DNA of 64,000 nucleotides. Source: Helianthus annuus. Taxonomy: Eukaryota > Streptophyta > Magnoliopsida > Asterales > Asteraceae. Under the pieces are notes generated by a model. It worked only from the letters and a program-made list of their open reading frames with translations, did no database searches and was not told the DNA's origin. The stretch spans positions 130,417,788 through 130,481,787 of the forward strand of contig NC_035435.2 in the NCBI RefSeq assembly GCF_002127325.2, written 5' to 3'. Position numbers and translations under genes: made by a program. This document shows positions 44,906 through 56,035 of the stretch, one piece after another. How positions within the stretch are numbered: position 1 is the stretch's first letter; each line of letters opens with the position of its first letter.

Positions 44906-45345
44906 AGGAGAAGGATCCGTTAGGAACCACCCTTTATTGCGAGAACCGCGAGAACCAATGTGAACACAACCAAAAATACCTAAAAATAGCTAAAAACACA
45001 CAAAAAAAAATTTTTATAAAAAATTCGCTACTTTTAGTAGCCAAATTTTTTTTCTAAATTTAAAAAATGTTTTTTTTTTAATTTTTTGGCTACTAAAAAG
45101 CGATTTTAATGTAAAAATACTAAAAAAAAAATTTGTGTGTTTTTTTTTTTTATTTTTAAGGTTTTTTGGGGGTTTAGTTTTTAGCATTTTAGCTTGGTGG
45201 GGGGTGGGGGGTTTAGGGTTTTTTTTTTTTTTTTTGGGGGGGGGGGGGGGGTAGGTTTTTGGAGGGGTTTAGTATTTAGCATTTAGCTTGGGGGGGGGTT
45301 AGGTTTTTTTTTGGGGGGGGGGGTGGGTGTTAGGTTTTTTTTAAA
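44906..45345. repeat. Hairpin plus T-run and G-run stretch, possible non-autonomous insertion
   Basis: It starts GGAGAAGGATCCG with repeated GAGAACC/GAACC units. An inverted repeat follows: TAGTAGCCAAA (about 45037) facing TTTGGCTACTA (about 45087), extended by TCGCT/AGCGA. From 45130 it is A-runs, T-runs and G-runs up to about 16 bases with interspersed TTTAGGG-like words. Insertion into a TA repeat suggests a small transposon or Helitron-like piece. No terminal repeats or duplication could be fixed. Confidence 0.45.
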
Positions 45346-46093
45346 GCTTCCCCAATATCAATAAGAGCTTCCCCAATAAGGGGGCTAAAAACGTGCTCAT
45401 GTGACACTGTTAAAAAGTTCTCTCCTTTCATTCCCTCTCCCATCACCTAGCTGGTTTTACTTGTTCCTCCACAAACATAAAACTAACTCAACTCCATCTA
45501 TCCTCCATCTCAATAGTCTTTTTAGTCCATCCCACCAAAATACCCAAGCCCACCCTTACTGTGAATGCTCTAGGGGAAAAAGGTTGTTAAGGAAATGACT
45601 ATGTGTATTCTTCTGGAAATGTGTCCCGCCTTTTTTATGAATCTTTCTATTTGTTCTTGAACCAACACATTGATTGGTATGAGAGCTTCTCTGAATTCTA
45701 TGGTTACCGCCTACCAATGTGTTGACATGAAATCAGGAAATGGAAAAAGCTTTAAGTACCATGAAATAATGCCATCACGATTGAATCAATAACAACTACG
45801 ACTACCAAAAAGAGTGATCATTTGATTACAATTTTGAATTCTTCTGTTTTAAAGTTAAGAACAAATTTGGTTTTGGAGTCAAAAACCCTAAATATGATTT
45901 GACGGCTTTTAGGAGTACAACCTCTTGATCGAAAAAAGAGCAATAGTTCTGATCGGGGTGTTCCAACAGATTTTGGTTGATAAAATCCCCACCGTATGAA
46001 AGAAGATGAGCGGGTCATCTTTTTTCCTATGATCAAAAACTTAAAAAGTACAGAAAAAGAATAAAGATTTGAAGGATTCAAGTGCTTACCTTT
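45346..46093. other. Unassigned segment between copia-2 and LTR-6
   Basis: No supported gene. It holds a primer-site look-alike at 45675 and, on the minus strand, a short open frame (45818-46159) partly included in the tandem triplication and not recognised. AAG|GTAAGC on the minus strand near 46087 would fit a splice donor. This could be old LTR-retrotransposon or host sequence. Confidence 0.4.
45675..45686 (+). other. Primer-site look-alike
   Basis: TGGTATGAGAGC matches the usual TGGTATCAGAGC at 11 of 12 positions and follows GAACCAACACATTGAT, which could be an LTR end. Downstream there is no recognisable gag. Confidence 0.35.
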
Positions 46094-47378
46094 TGTCACA
46101 CCCTGATTTCCCGGTGGGCCCGGACTTGGGGTAAATGACAAATTGATACAGATACACAAATAACACAGCAGAAGTCTTTGGATTTAAAATACTATTACAA
46201 ATTACAAGTGTCCGAATGTTCAAAATAATTTACAGACGGAAATGTATAAAAGATCCACAGGTGGATCGCAAATAACAAAAAAATGATTACATAAACAGAC
46301 TACCAGGCTTCAATGCATGGAGTTGCAAATTCCACTTAAGCATTTACCAGGCAACTTCCAGCCTATTTATGTATCCTTGCAACCTGCGCTTAGTCTTTTA
46401 GGAGTACAACCTCTTGATCGAAAAAAGAGCAATAGTTCTGATCGGGGTGTTCCAACAGATTTTGGTTGATAAAATCCCGACCGTATGAAAGAAGATGAGC
46501 GGGTCATCTTTTTTCCTATGATCAAAAACTTAAAAAGTACAGAAAAAGAACAAAGATTTGAAGGATTCAAGTGCTTACCTTTTGTCACACCCTGATTTCC
46601 CGGTGGGCCCGGACTTGGGGTAAATGACAAATTGGTACAGATACACAAATAACACAGCAGAAGTCTTTGGATTTAAAATACTATTACAAATTACAAGTGT
46701 CCGAATGTTCAAAATAATTTACAGACGGAAATGTATAAAAGATCCACAGGTGGATCGCAAATAACAAAAAAATGATTACATAAACAGACTACCAGGCTTC
46801 AATGCATGGAGTTGCAAATTCCACTTAAGCATTTACCAGGCAACTTCCAGCCTATTTATGTATCCTTGCAACCTGCGCTTAGTCTTTTAGGAGTACAACC
46901 TCTTGATCGAAAAAAGAGCAATAGTTCTGATCGGGGTGTTCCAACAGATTTTGGTTGATAAAATCCCCACCGTATGAAAGAAGATGAGCGGGTCATCTTT
47001 TTTCCTATGATCAAAAACTTAAAAAGTACAGAAAAAGAACAAAGATTTGAAGGATTCAAGTGCTTACCTTTTGTCACACCCTGATTTCCCGGTGGGCCCG
47101 GACTTGGGGTAAATGACAAATTGATACAGATACACAAATAACACAGCAGAAGTCTTTGGATTTAAAATACTATTACAAATTACAAGTGTCCGAATGTTCA
47201 AAATAATTTACAGACGGAAATGTATAAAAGATCCACAGGTGGATCGCAAATAACAAAAAAAATGATTACATAAACAGACTACCAGGCTTCAATGCATGGA
47301 GTTGCAAATTCCACTTAAGCATTTACCAGGCAACTTCCAGCCTATTTATGTATCCTTGCAACCTGCGCTTAGTCTTTT
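45911..47378. repeat. Tandem triplication, 489-bp unit, across an LTR edge
   Basis: Units are 45911-46399, 46400-46888 and 46889-47378 (the last one base longer in an A-run). Each contains about 183 bp of flank and the first 306 bp of LTR-6. Copies differ at only a few bases. The unit joints all read CTTTT, which occurs both in the flank before 45911 and in the LTR before 47379. Confidence 0.93.
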
Positions 47379-47914
47379 GAAGATACGTCAGTTTTCACTA
47401 GTAAATACAAATAACCGACACATTTTGAAAATATTTCAAAATCATTTTAAGTGCACTAGGCACATGTATTACATGTTTGTCAATACATATGAGGCCCAGT
47501 ACTAAACACCGATAACATGATTAACCAACACATCACTTTAACCCATAAAGGGTATCCCCAATATGGGTAGAAAAAATATTTTATGATAGCATTAGCATCT
47601 GTCCGGTGTATGCTTACACCCTGTGCTTAAGTCGTCGCCATTTGCAATTAAATGAGCCGAGGATATCCAGGACACGGTCGCATTAACCCCCATTGTTTAA
47701 GTTATCAAGATAAACGAATTAAAACGAGTTATGTAGAATTTTTAGACACAATCCGTCATTGATTCCATACCCGACCGAGCGGTAATAATTTACCATATCC
47801 CAAGCCCGTGTAGGGAAAATAGGTTAAGAGTATTTACCTGGCTTAAAGTCTTACAATCCAAGACAAATATATAAGCACAGCTGTTATAACAAAACAACTT
47901 AGCAAGGTTGCAAT
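46094..47914 (-). repeat. LTR-6: gypsy-2-family LTR, interrupted by gypsy-4
   Basis: Starts TGTCACACCCTG (repeated at 46583 and 47072 in the triplication) and continues past 47379 with sequence clearly related to the gypsy-2 LTR from 28439 to about 29270 (GGTGGGCCCGG, GTGCTTAAGTCGTCGCC, AGGATATCC.GGACA.GGTC, ACCCGACC.AGCGGTA). No primer site precedes it, so it is either the 3' LTR-side edge or a solo LTR. The rest lies beyond gypsy-4 and gypsy-5. Confidence 0.78.
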
Positions 47915-50900
47915 TGTAACGCCCTCTGTTTTCATACTTTCCATATTTAGAAACCATTGCTTTAAATTCTATTTTTTTGGAAATCTTGTATTCCTTGTAA
48001 TCGTATTTCGTTGTATCGTTGTAAAATCCGAGACTTTGTTCGTAATGAAACGAATCATTTATACATCGTTTATACATGTTTATACATTGATACGTGCACT
48101 CGTTTGGTACATGGTTCGTAATTCGTATAAACGTAAGCTTAACTCGTAAACAATGATCGTGTATTCGTAATCCTTAAATCTTCATACATTTAAACACTTA
48201 GTTATTCGATTATAAGATTAAGTTGTAAGTTTTTTTTTCACTTGATAATACCAAACTATAAACCATACATACTTGTTACATTTCATGTGTTATACACACC
48301 TATGTTATCACACCTTTTGCTAAATTAAAACATGTCATTTATGCATTTTGGACCTTGTTACAAGTTACATACATACTAGACACCATGTAACACTTTATTA
48401 AACATCAAATATATACCTTCTAATGTCAAATAAAATAAAATAAAAAATATAGGGTTGTTAACAGCCTTGCATCAGCCCACTTAATTTCCTTGTTTTGAGT
48501 TATTTAGCCCACTAAACACTTCCAAAGCCCAACCCAATGAAACCCTAATCCATCCCCTATATAACCCAAGCCTCCTCCAAGCATTTTTCACTTTCTAAAC
48601 ACTCTCCATTTCACTTTCTAAACACTCTCCATTCACTCTCAAACACTCCAACCGTAGCTGATTGCAGAAGTTCGAGCAGATTTATACCACTTCACTAAAG
48701 TGAGCATAACTCACTCAATTCTTATCCGATTCACTCGATTCTTTTTCCTACTACTTTGTATTGACCTTAGCTACGTTTCCATGGGTTTTTCCTGGAAAAC
48801 CAGAGCCTGGAATGTTGCTAAAAGGGCTCCAAAGTGGACTGGTTTTTCTATTTTTGTTTCAAACTTTGAGGAAACTTGTTTAAGTTGTATGTTTTTTTTT
48901 TTCACTTGATCATACCAAACTATAAACCATACATACTCGTTACATTTCATGTGTTATACACACCTATGTTATCACACTTTTTGCTAAATTAAAACATGTC
49001 ATTTATGCATTTTGGACCTTGTTACAAGTTACATACATACTAGACACCATGTAACACTTTATTAAATATCAAATATATACCTTCTAATGTCAAAAAAATA
49101 AAATAAAATAAAAATTATAGGGCTGTTAATAGCCTTGCATCAGCCCACTTAATTTCCTTGTTTTGAGTTATTTAGCCCACTAAGCACTACCAAAGCCCAA
49201 CCTAATGAAATCCTAATCCATCCCCTATATAACCCAAGCCTCCTCTAAGCATTTTTCACTTTCTAAACACACTCCATTCACTATCAAACACTCCAAACCG
49301 TAGCTGATTGCAGAAGTTCGAGCAGATTTATACCACTTCACTAAAGTGAGCATAACTCACTCAATTCTTATCCGATTCACTCGATTCTTTTTCCTACTAC
49401 TTTGTATTGACCTTAGCTACGTTTCCATGGGGTTTTCCTGAAACACCAGAGCCTGGAATGTTGCTAAAAGGGCTCCAAAGTGGACTGATGTTTCTATTTT
49501 TGTTTCAAACTTTGATAAACTTGTTTAAACTTGAGGAAACTCATCTCAAATCTATCTCCTTATGCTTATAACCACTTCTATGGTTGGTTAGGCTTAAAAA
49601 CAAGGTTGAGACATTCAAAATCAGAGGTATATACCTCACAAACTTTCTGTTTTGTTCAAGGGTTTTAACCCACAAGTGATGCTTAAGTTCAAGACTTGAT
49701 GATTGTGTGATTTAGGATTAGCTTGGGCTAACCTACTTGAAAATCCAAACAATACTTGATGTTTTCTCATAGATTAGTTGTTCATATTCTATTTTTTTCT
49801 TGTAAGTTCATGACCCTTCTTGCAACAAGTGTAGTGGTGAACAATAGAGGTATCTAAATGGAAGCTTTGTTCTTCCTACCTCATGTATGAATTCCATGAT
49901 ACTTAGAGGTGCCTAAATGAAAATTTTAATCTTCTACCTCATGCTTGACTTATATGATATAGTATACACTATGTAATACTTATGTAACAACCAAAAAATC
50001 AGACTCTTGTTGATGAACTAATGGACATTCGTCAAGCTAGTAGATTGTATCATCTTAGGCCTTGACAACTTGTCACGATTCTAATGGAACTTTGTTCCAT
50101 GAAAACATTTAAACTCTTTTAGAGTTTCATAGTGTCAAGAACAAGTGTTATAGGTGTTAGATGATTATTTTCATATGTTTATTTTTCATGTTATTTAAAC
50201 TCCAAATCCCTAGAACCATATGTAAACACCTCTTAAACTCCAAATCGAACACATTCAACTTCCTATTCTCAACAACTTCATCACATGGGATAATCGGAAA
50301 GCATATGCAACTTTGTGAGTATACTTGACCCATATTACCATTTTCACACTTTTGGGTGTAACATGTTTTTATATACAAAACATACTTAGTATATATACGC
50401 TTATGCAAATACATAAACAAACAATCCAATACATGCTTACTATTTGTTATGCTTGATTCGTGTTTTCTGGGTGATTCTTATGTGATGAACTTGTCATTAC
50501 CTTCGTACAAGCCTCTATTTAACATGTATAGCGCTATAAGAGTAACGCACCACCCGTGAACGAGAGGTCATGTTAGGTTTATTCTTTCATACTTGGGTAA
50601 ACAGAGGGTTGATTTGTTAATCGCATGCCAGTTTATACGTTAATCTTGATAACTAGGTTTGCCATGTGGATTGTTCCTTATCGTTTTTATACTTATATAC
50701 TACGCACCAAACTTGTATGCTCGCCAATACTTTTGTATTGAACTACACTTTTCAAACATGTTGCAGGTTTAGCGATGATGTTGATGATGCATGGAATCTA
50801 GTAGGATGCTTACATACACACTTTAAATTTTGTATTTTATTTGTATTGTATTTCATTATTCATGTTGTATTTGTTTCAAATCCTTGTAATTGACTCTTTA

Positions 50901-51012
50901 GAAATGAAATGAAAATTTATCATTTAAATAGTTGTCACAAATAGTGTTATGAAGTCTCTTGCAAGCTATTTCGTCTCACTCCAATGTTTCCGCTATCGGT
51001 TAGGGTGTGACA
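47915..51012 (+). repeat. Gypsy-4 5' LTR with an internal duplication
   Basis: 3.1 kb from TGTAACGCCC to GGTGTGACA. Compared with the 3' LTR it has a 662-664 bp tandem duplication (48220-49545) and about 80 extra bp near 49905-49985. Noncoding, with TATA boxes in each duplicate. Confidence 0.9.
48220..49545 (+). repeat. Promoter-containing tandem duplication in gypsy-4 5' LTR
   Basis: The segment from AAGTTGTA (48220) recurs from 48882. Each unit includes CCCCTATATAACCC (about 48556 and 49225) and the following CT-rich region, so the LTR has two copies of its core promoter. The 3' LTR has one (about 54891). The joint is TTGTTTAAGTTG, sharing TTAA with both parents. Confidence 0.88.
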
Positions 51013-51015
51013 GAT

Positions 51016-51027
51016 TGGTATCAGAGC
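51016..51027 (+). other. Primer-binding site of gypsy-4
   Basis: TGGTATCAGAGC lies three bases after the LTR end at 51012. Confidence 0.93.
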
Positions 51028-51029
51028 CA

Positions 51030-51081
51030 TAACTATAGGGAATTAGGAAAATTGCCATGCTTTTGACCTAGTCTATAGTTA
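51030..51081 (+). other. Hairpin next to the primer site, gypsy-4
   Basis: TAACTATAG (51030-51038) and CTATAGTTA (51073-51081) pair perfectly. The stem is identical to gypsy-1 but the intervening sequence is shorter and different. Confidence 0.62.
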
Positions 51082-51277
51082 AGCACCAAATTCGACCATA
51101 CTTGCTTCACATGCTATTTTTATGAGACACCTTTATGTGCTATTCTTGAAATGTCTTTTACGTGTTATTTTCTTGAGATGCTTTATGTGCTTATACTTGT
51201 TATTATTATTCTGAATGTACATCTTTTACTCGTTTATACTAAAATCGAAACCACTTGTAATACACAAACTAGACGAC

Positions 51278-52022
51278 TTCACCAAAATAGGCGTGAAACC
51301 CACAATTTGGTGAAAGACTCTCCATCCACCTATTCTTTTTACACGAAATTCGCCACCAAGTTAGGTGTGAGATCCTCACCTTGATGGAGAATTGCCGCTT
51401 TCAAATTCTAGTGGACTCTCGTCAAAGTGTTGAAATTAAATTTTGACGCGATGAGTACCAACCACACTTAGGATACGAAATCGTCAAGTTAGGGGTGAAA
51501 CCCGCACCTTGTCGACTAGTTCCACTCCTTGAATTTTTCATAAATCCCGCCAAGTCTCGAAATTTCGATTGATTTGGGACATGTAGTAACCGGAAGGGTA
51601 AATACCGTTAACCGACTTGTCGGCGAGATTATTCCACCTATTAGGCCAAATCATGCTCCTCAAATTCGAATGACTTTTCGACCACTTTGGTTAGTCAAAG
51701 TTCCATTTTGGAACCATCCCAAATTTTAATCAAACATGTGTTTTTATTATTTATTTTATACGATGCAATCTTTCAAGTTCGAATTTACTTTTGATATTTT
51801 TTTCTCACACACACATCATACTAAATCTTTTTCATACATTTATACCTATGCATGATTTCAAAACGTCACTCAATTTTGTTTACATTCTTTATAACGCCAA
51901 AATGGAGACATATCATTGAGTTATGAGTGATTTCCGTACCTTGACGATTAACTCCACTCCTTCTTTTCTTAAAACGACCTCACCAATGAGTTAGGGGTGA
52001 TTCCCTTACCTAGGTGATCGTT
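51278..52022 (+). other. Gypsy-4 array of five stem-loops with the AGGGGTGAAACCC-type loop
   Basis: (1) 51278-51314: TTCACCAAA/TTTGGTGAA, 9 perfect pairs. (2) 51346-51393: AATTC.CCA.CAAG facing CTTG.TGG.GAATT, two mismatches. (3) about 51479-51516: TCG.CAAG facing CTTG.CGA. (4) 51912-51948: ATCATTGAG facing CTTGACGAT with wobbles and one mismatch. (5) 51973-52022: AACGA plus TCACC facing GGTGA plus TCGTT with a 2-base bulge. Loops: AGGCGTGAAACCC, AGGTGTGAGATCC, AGGGGTGAAACCC, ATGAGTGATTTCC, AGGGGTGATTCCC. Stem sequences differ between copies yet most positions pair. Confidence 0.7.
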
Positions 52023-54206
52023 ACCAAAACTTTCCTTCAAAATACTTTATCAAGCAAACACAATCATGTTTCATACCTAAATCATTTATCATTTATCAAA
52101 ATACCCACTTATATCAATTCCAAATACATTGTTTTATCAAACGTACTTCTTATCCTACAATCTATTTTCACATAACTCACATACACGAAATTCTTACTCA
52201 TACCTTAAAACGTTTTATTTCCCGAATTTCAAAACCTTACGAAATGCTACCTATCAATTTAATCGGTCCAGTGAATCTCTGGCCCATGAACTTCATATTC
52301 AACTTAATCCCTAAAACACGCACACGTTATATCATCATACTAGAGACTTCCATTCTTAATCGAAATCAAACCAACCTTTCTCAATTACTTATAAGATCTT
52401 ATAGATGTTATATGATCGTTTTACCAAATACTCTTTTTAACATCAACAAATCATTTGTTAAAACTTTTAACAATCACTAAGTCCTTTTGCTAAATTTCTT
52501 TTCTAAGGATCCTCGTTTTCACAAGAACCTCCTAAATTCATAATTTCTTGTTTGATGGAACGAACTTACTTTTTATCGAAAACCCTTTTCCTACACCAAT
52601 TTACAAAACACGTGGGCAAGAAGACTTCATGGGGATCGACCATCTTCGGATTACGTAAACTCTTTTAAAACAAAAGTAGCATTTCTATTCATTACAAAAT
52701 ACATTATGCTTAACCAATTAGTACTTTATATCCTCTTACATATACAAACTATATTCTACCCTTCAAATCAAGCTCAATCTAATTTTGATTCGATAAACTA
52801 AACATTTCGTTTAAACAACTATACATGCATATCATCATACACATTTTAGTCGATATCTCGCGATAACATCATTCATATCGTTCGTATTCACATACTCAAC
52901 CGTTTGAATGCTTTTATACGCTTAAATCCGCTATGTCCCAACGTACACAATATACGTAAATTTTATTATTCGTACCTACACTTGTACGCATACGTTTTAT
53001 GCTTATACTTATACTCATACTACTCGTACGTTTTATGTTTATACTCATACTTACGTGCATATTCAGAATTAAACTTATACTTATGCTCATACTTTCATTC
53101 ATACTCATGATTCATAAATTCGTACCCGTACGCGAGCGTAATCCGAGTGATTCGCTTACGTAGATCCCATACATACTTAAGCATGGACTTGCTTATATAC
53201 TATATTCTTATACGTACACATTCTTATTTTTAAATTATGCATACCCTGATTCATACACAACTAGTACAAGCTATGCGGATCATGCGACGATCAAAATAAT
53301 CGCGGGTGCACACGGGATTATAGTGATAGGCATATGAAAACCATAGAGCGTACTACTGTGTATGGTAAGACGCGGAACGTAACATGACACCGAATAACGA
53401 GACGGGCAAAACATGGTCAAAACATGGGGGATACGCGACTGGTTCTTCCTATATATTAGTGTTTTCACCATGTTACCAAACTTTCGTAAAACGTGCCATG
53501 AGAAATTCAGTGTTTTGCAGATCTTTTGACCTAATACAAACTTTAAACAACTCACAAACGCATCATATCCGATTATCCATGACGAGACTTCATCTTTGAC
53601 ACGCTACTTTCGTCTATCTAATACTTATATCATTCATATACTTGCATTCATTTAGAGTTAATCGTTCGCCCCATACTCCTATTATTCTCCATTATCCTTT
53701 CTTTCATATGAACCCCGTTCATAATCAAGCTTGTTTAAACATTCAAATCCTAACTTATCTCATTACCTTTAAAACCGTCTTCCTATTTTTTATTCTTGTG
53801 TAAATGTACTTAGTATACCTTTAATGCTGAATTCAAAGTACCAAACTTTTTCGTTCCTCTCTATAAACAATATTTATGAAAGTGTGATTTTTATACTATC
53901 CTTAAAACTTCCCATGTAAACTACCCCACTTTCCAACAAAATATAAACCGTTCGTCAAAATCATCCTTCTTAATACGTCCCATTTTTAATACATATCCAA
54001 TTTAAGTTATCCAAACTTGTTTAGACTCACTTTACCTATATACGCACCTACACGTTTTCAACTATGTTTGGTACCTCAAATTATTTTAGACAACGAACTC
54101 CCTTGCAAATTTACCTTGTCGTTCTCCAAAGTTTCGTACTTTTTAAACCGTTTCAAATTTCCAAGTCTCAATTTTGCCAAAACTTTTTCAAGTCTTCCTC
54201 TTGAAT
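52023..54206 (+). other. Gypsy-4 internal region without recognisable protein
   Basis: No gag or pol motif is found on either strand and no frame exceeds about 105 codons. A stretch of TATACTCATACT-like repeats runs through 52950-53240. A hairpin of the gypsy-3/gypsy-5 type lies at 53296-53321. Confidence 0.75.
53296..53321 (+). other. A/T-stem hairpin with GC loop, gypsy-4
   Basis: ATAATC (53296-53301) faces GATTAT (53316-53321) around a loop containing GGGTGCACAC. Counterparts lie in gypsy-3 (33481-33509) and gypsy-5 (63427-63450). Confidence 0.5.
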
Positions 54207-54242
54207 AAATTTTGGCACGAAATTTCCTAAAGGAGGGGAGAA
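54207..54242 (+). other. Gypsy-4 pre-PPT palindrome and polypurine tract
   Basis: AAATTTTGGCACGAAATTT (54207-54225) then AAAGGAGGGGAGAA up to the LTR start at 54243. Confidence 0.75.
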
Positions 54243-56035
54243 TGTAACGCCCTGCGTTTTCATACTTTCCATATTTAGAAACCATTGCTTGAAATTCTAT
54301 CTTTTTGGAAATCTTGTATTCCTTGTAATCGTATTTCGTTGTATCGTTGTAAATCCGAGACTTTGATCGTAATGAAACGAATCTTCTATACATCGTTTAT
54401 ACATGTTTATACATTGCTACGTGCACTCGTTTGATACATGGTTCGTAATTCGTATAAACGTAAGCTTAACTCGTAAATAATGATCGTGTATTCGTAATCC
54501 TTAAATCTTCATACATTTAAACACTTAGTTATTCGATTATAAGATTAAGTTGTATGTTTTTTTTTCACTTGATCATACCAAACTATAAACTATACATACT
54601 TGTTACATTTCATGTGTTATACACACCTATGTTATCACACTTTTCGCTAAATTAAAACATGTCATTTATGCATTTTGGACCTTGTTACAAGTTACATACA
54701 TACTAGACACCATGTAACACTTTATTAAACATCAAATATATACCTTCTATTGTCAAAAAAATAAAATAAAATAAAATAAAAATTATAGGGCTGTTAACAG
54801 CCTTGCATCAGCCCACTTAATTTCCTTGTCTTGAGTTATTTAGCCCACTAAACACTTCCAAAGCCCAACCCAATGAAACCCTAATCCATCCCCTATATAA
54901 CCCAAGCCTCCTCCAAGCATTTTTCACTTTCTAAACAAACTCATTTCACTATCAAACAGTCCAAACCGTAGCTGATTGCAGAAGTTCGAGCTGATTTATA
55001 CCACTTCACTAAAGTGAGCATAACTCACTCAATTCTTATCCGATTCACTCGATTCTTTTTCCTACTACTTTGTATTGACCTTAGCTACGTTTCCATGGGT
55101 TTTTTCTGGAAAACCAGAGCCTGGAATGTTGCTAAAAAGGCTCCAAAGTGGACTGATTTTTCTGTTTTTGTTTCAAACTTTGAAAACTTGTTTAAACTTG
55201 AGGAAACTCATCTCAAACCTATGTCCTTATGCTTATAACCACTTCTATGGTCAGTTAGGCTTAAAAACAAGGTTGAGACAATCAAAATCAAAGGTATAAA
55301 CCTCACAAACATTATATTTTGTTCAAGGGTTTTAACCCACAAGTGATGCTCAAGTTCAAGACTTGATGATTGTGTGATCTAGGATTAGCTTGGGCTAACC
55401 TACTTGAAAATCCACACATTGCTTGATGTTTTCTAATAGATTAGTTGTTTATATTCTATTTTTTCTTGTAAGTTCATGACCCTCCTTGTTGTTCATAACA
55501 ACAAGTGTAGTGGTGAACAATAGAGGTACCTAAATGGAAGCTTTGTTCTTCCTACCTCATGTATGAATTCGATGATACTTATGTAACAACCAAAAAATCG
55601 AACTCTTGGTGATGAACTAATGGACATTCGTCAAGCTAGTAGATTGTATCATCTTAGGCCTTGACAACTTGTCACGATTCTAATGGAACTTTGTTCCATG
55701 AAAACAATTAAACTCTTTTAGAGTTTCATAGTGTCAAGAACAAGTGTCATATGTGTTAGATGATTATTTTCATATGTTTATTTTTCATGTTATTTAAACT
55801 CCAAATCCCTAGAACCATATGTAAACACCTCTTAAACTCCAAATCGAACACATTCAACTTCCTATTCTCAACAACTTCGTCACATGGGATAATCGGAAAG
55901 CATATGCAACTTTGTGAGTATACTTGACCCATTTTACCGTTTTCACACTTATGGGTGTAACATGTTTTTATGTACAAAACACACTTAGTATACATACGCT
56001 TATGCAAATACATAAACAAACAATCCAATACATGC
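54243..56035 (+). repeat. Gypsy-4 3' LTR, interrupted by gypsy-5
   Basis: TGTAACGCCCTGCG onward matches the 5' LTR up to AATACATGC (compare about 50440), where gypsy-5 begins. One copy of the promoter segment is present, and the 80-bp stretch near 49905 is missing. Confidence 0.9.

Larger units (their letters stand above)
47915..56035 (+). mobile_element. Gypsy-4: LARD-like non-autonomous element
   Basis: 5' LTR 47915-51012, PBS at 51016, internal region 51013-54242 with no recognisable gag-pol, PPT, 3' LTR 54243-56035 cut by gypsy-5. Its LTR and first leader bases resemble gypsy-1 (TGTGAGTATACT.GA.CC block, PBS hairpin, GGGGTGAAACCC stem-loops), so it probably relies on a relative's proteins. 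Confidence 0.88.

Noticed and set aside
45200..45350. Telomere-like TTTAGGG words
   Set aside because: Isolated units among G-runs and T-runs, not a tandem telomeric array.
45818..47137. Three identical minus-strand ORFs as a gene family
   Set aside because: They are copies of one frame produced by the 489-bp triplication, and include the LTR start; no product recognised.
51278..52022. CRISPR-like array
   Set aside because: Repeat units are imperfect, irregularly spaced, and lie in a plant retrotransposon leader; stem-loop covariation explains them better.
52904..53110. Tyr/Leu-rich ORF with repeats in gypsy-4
   Set aside because: Simple translation of TATACTCATACT repeats.
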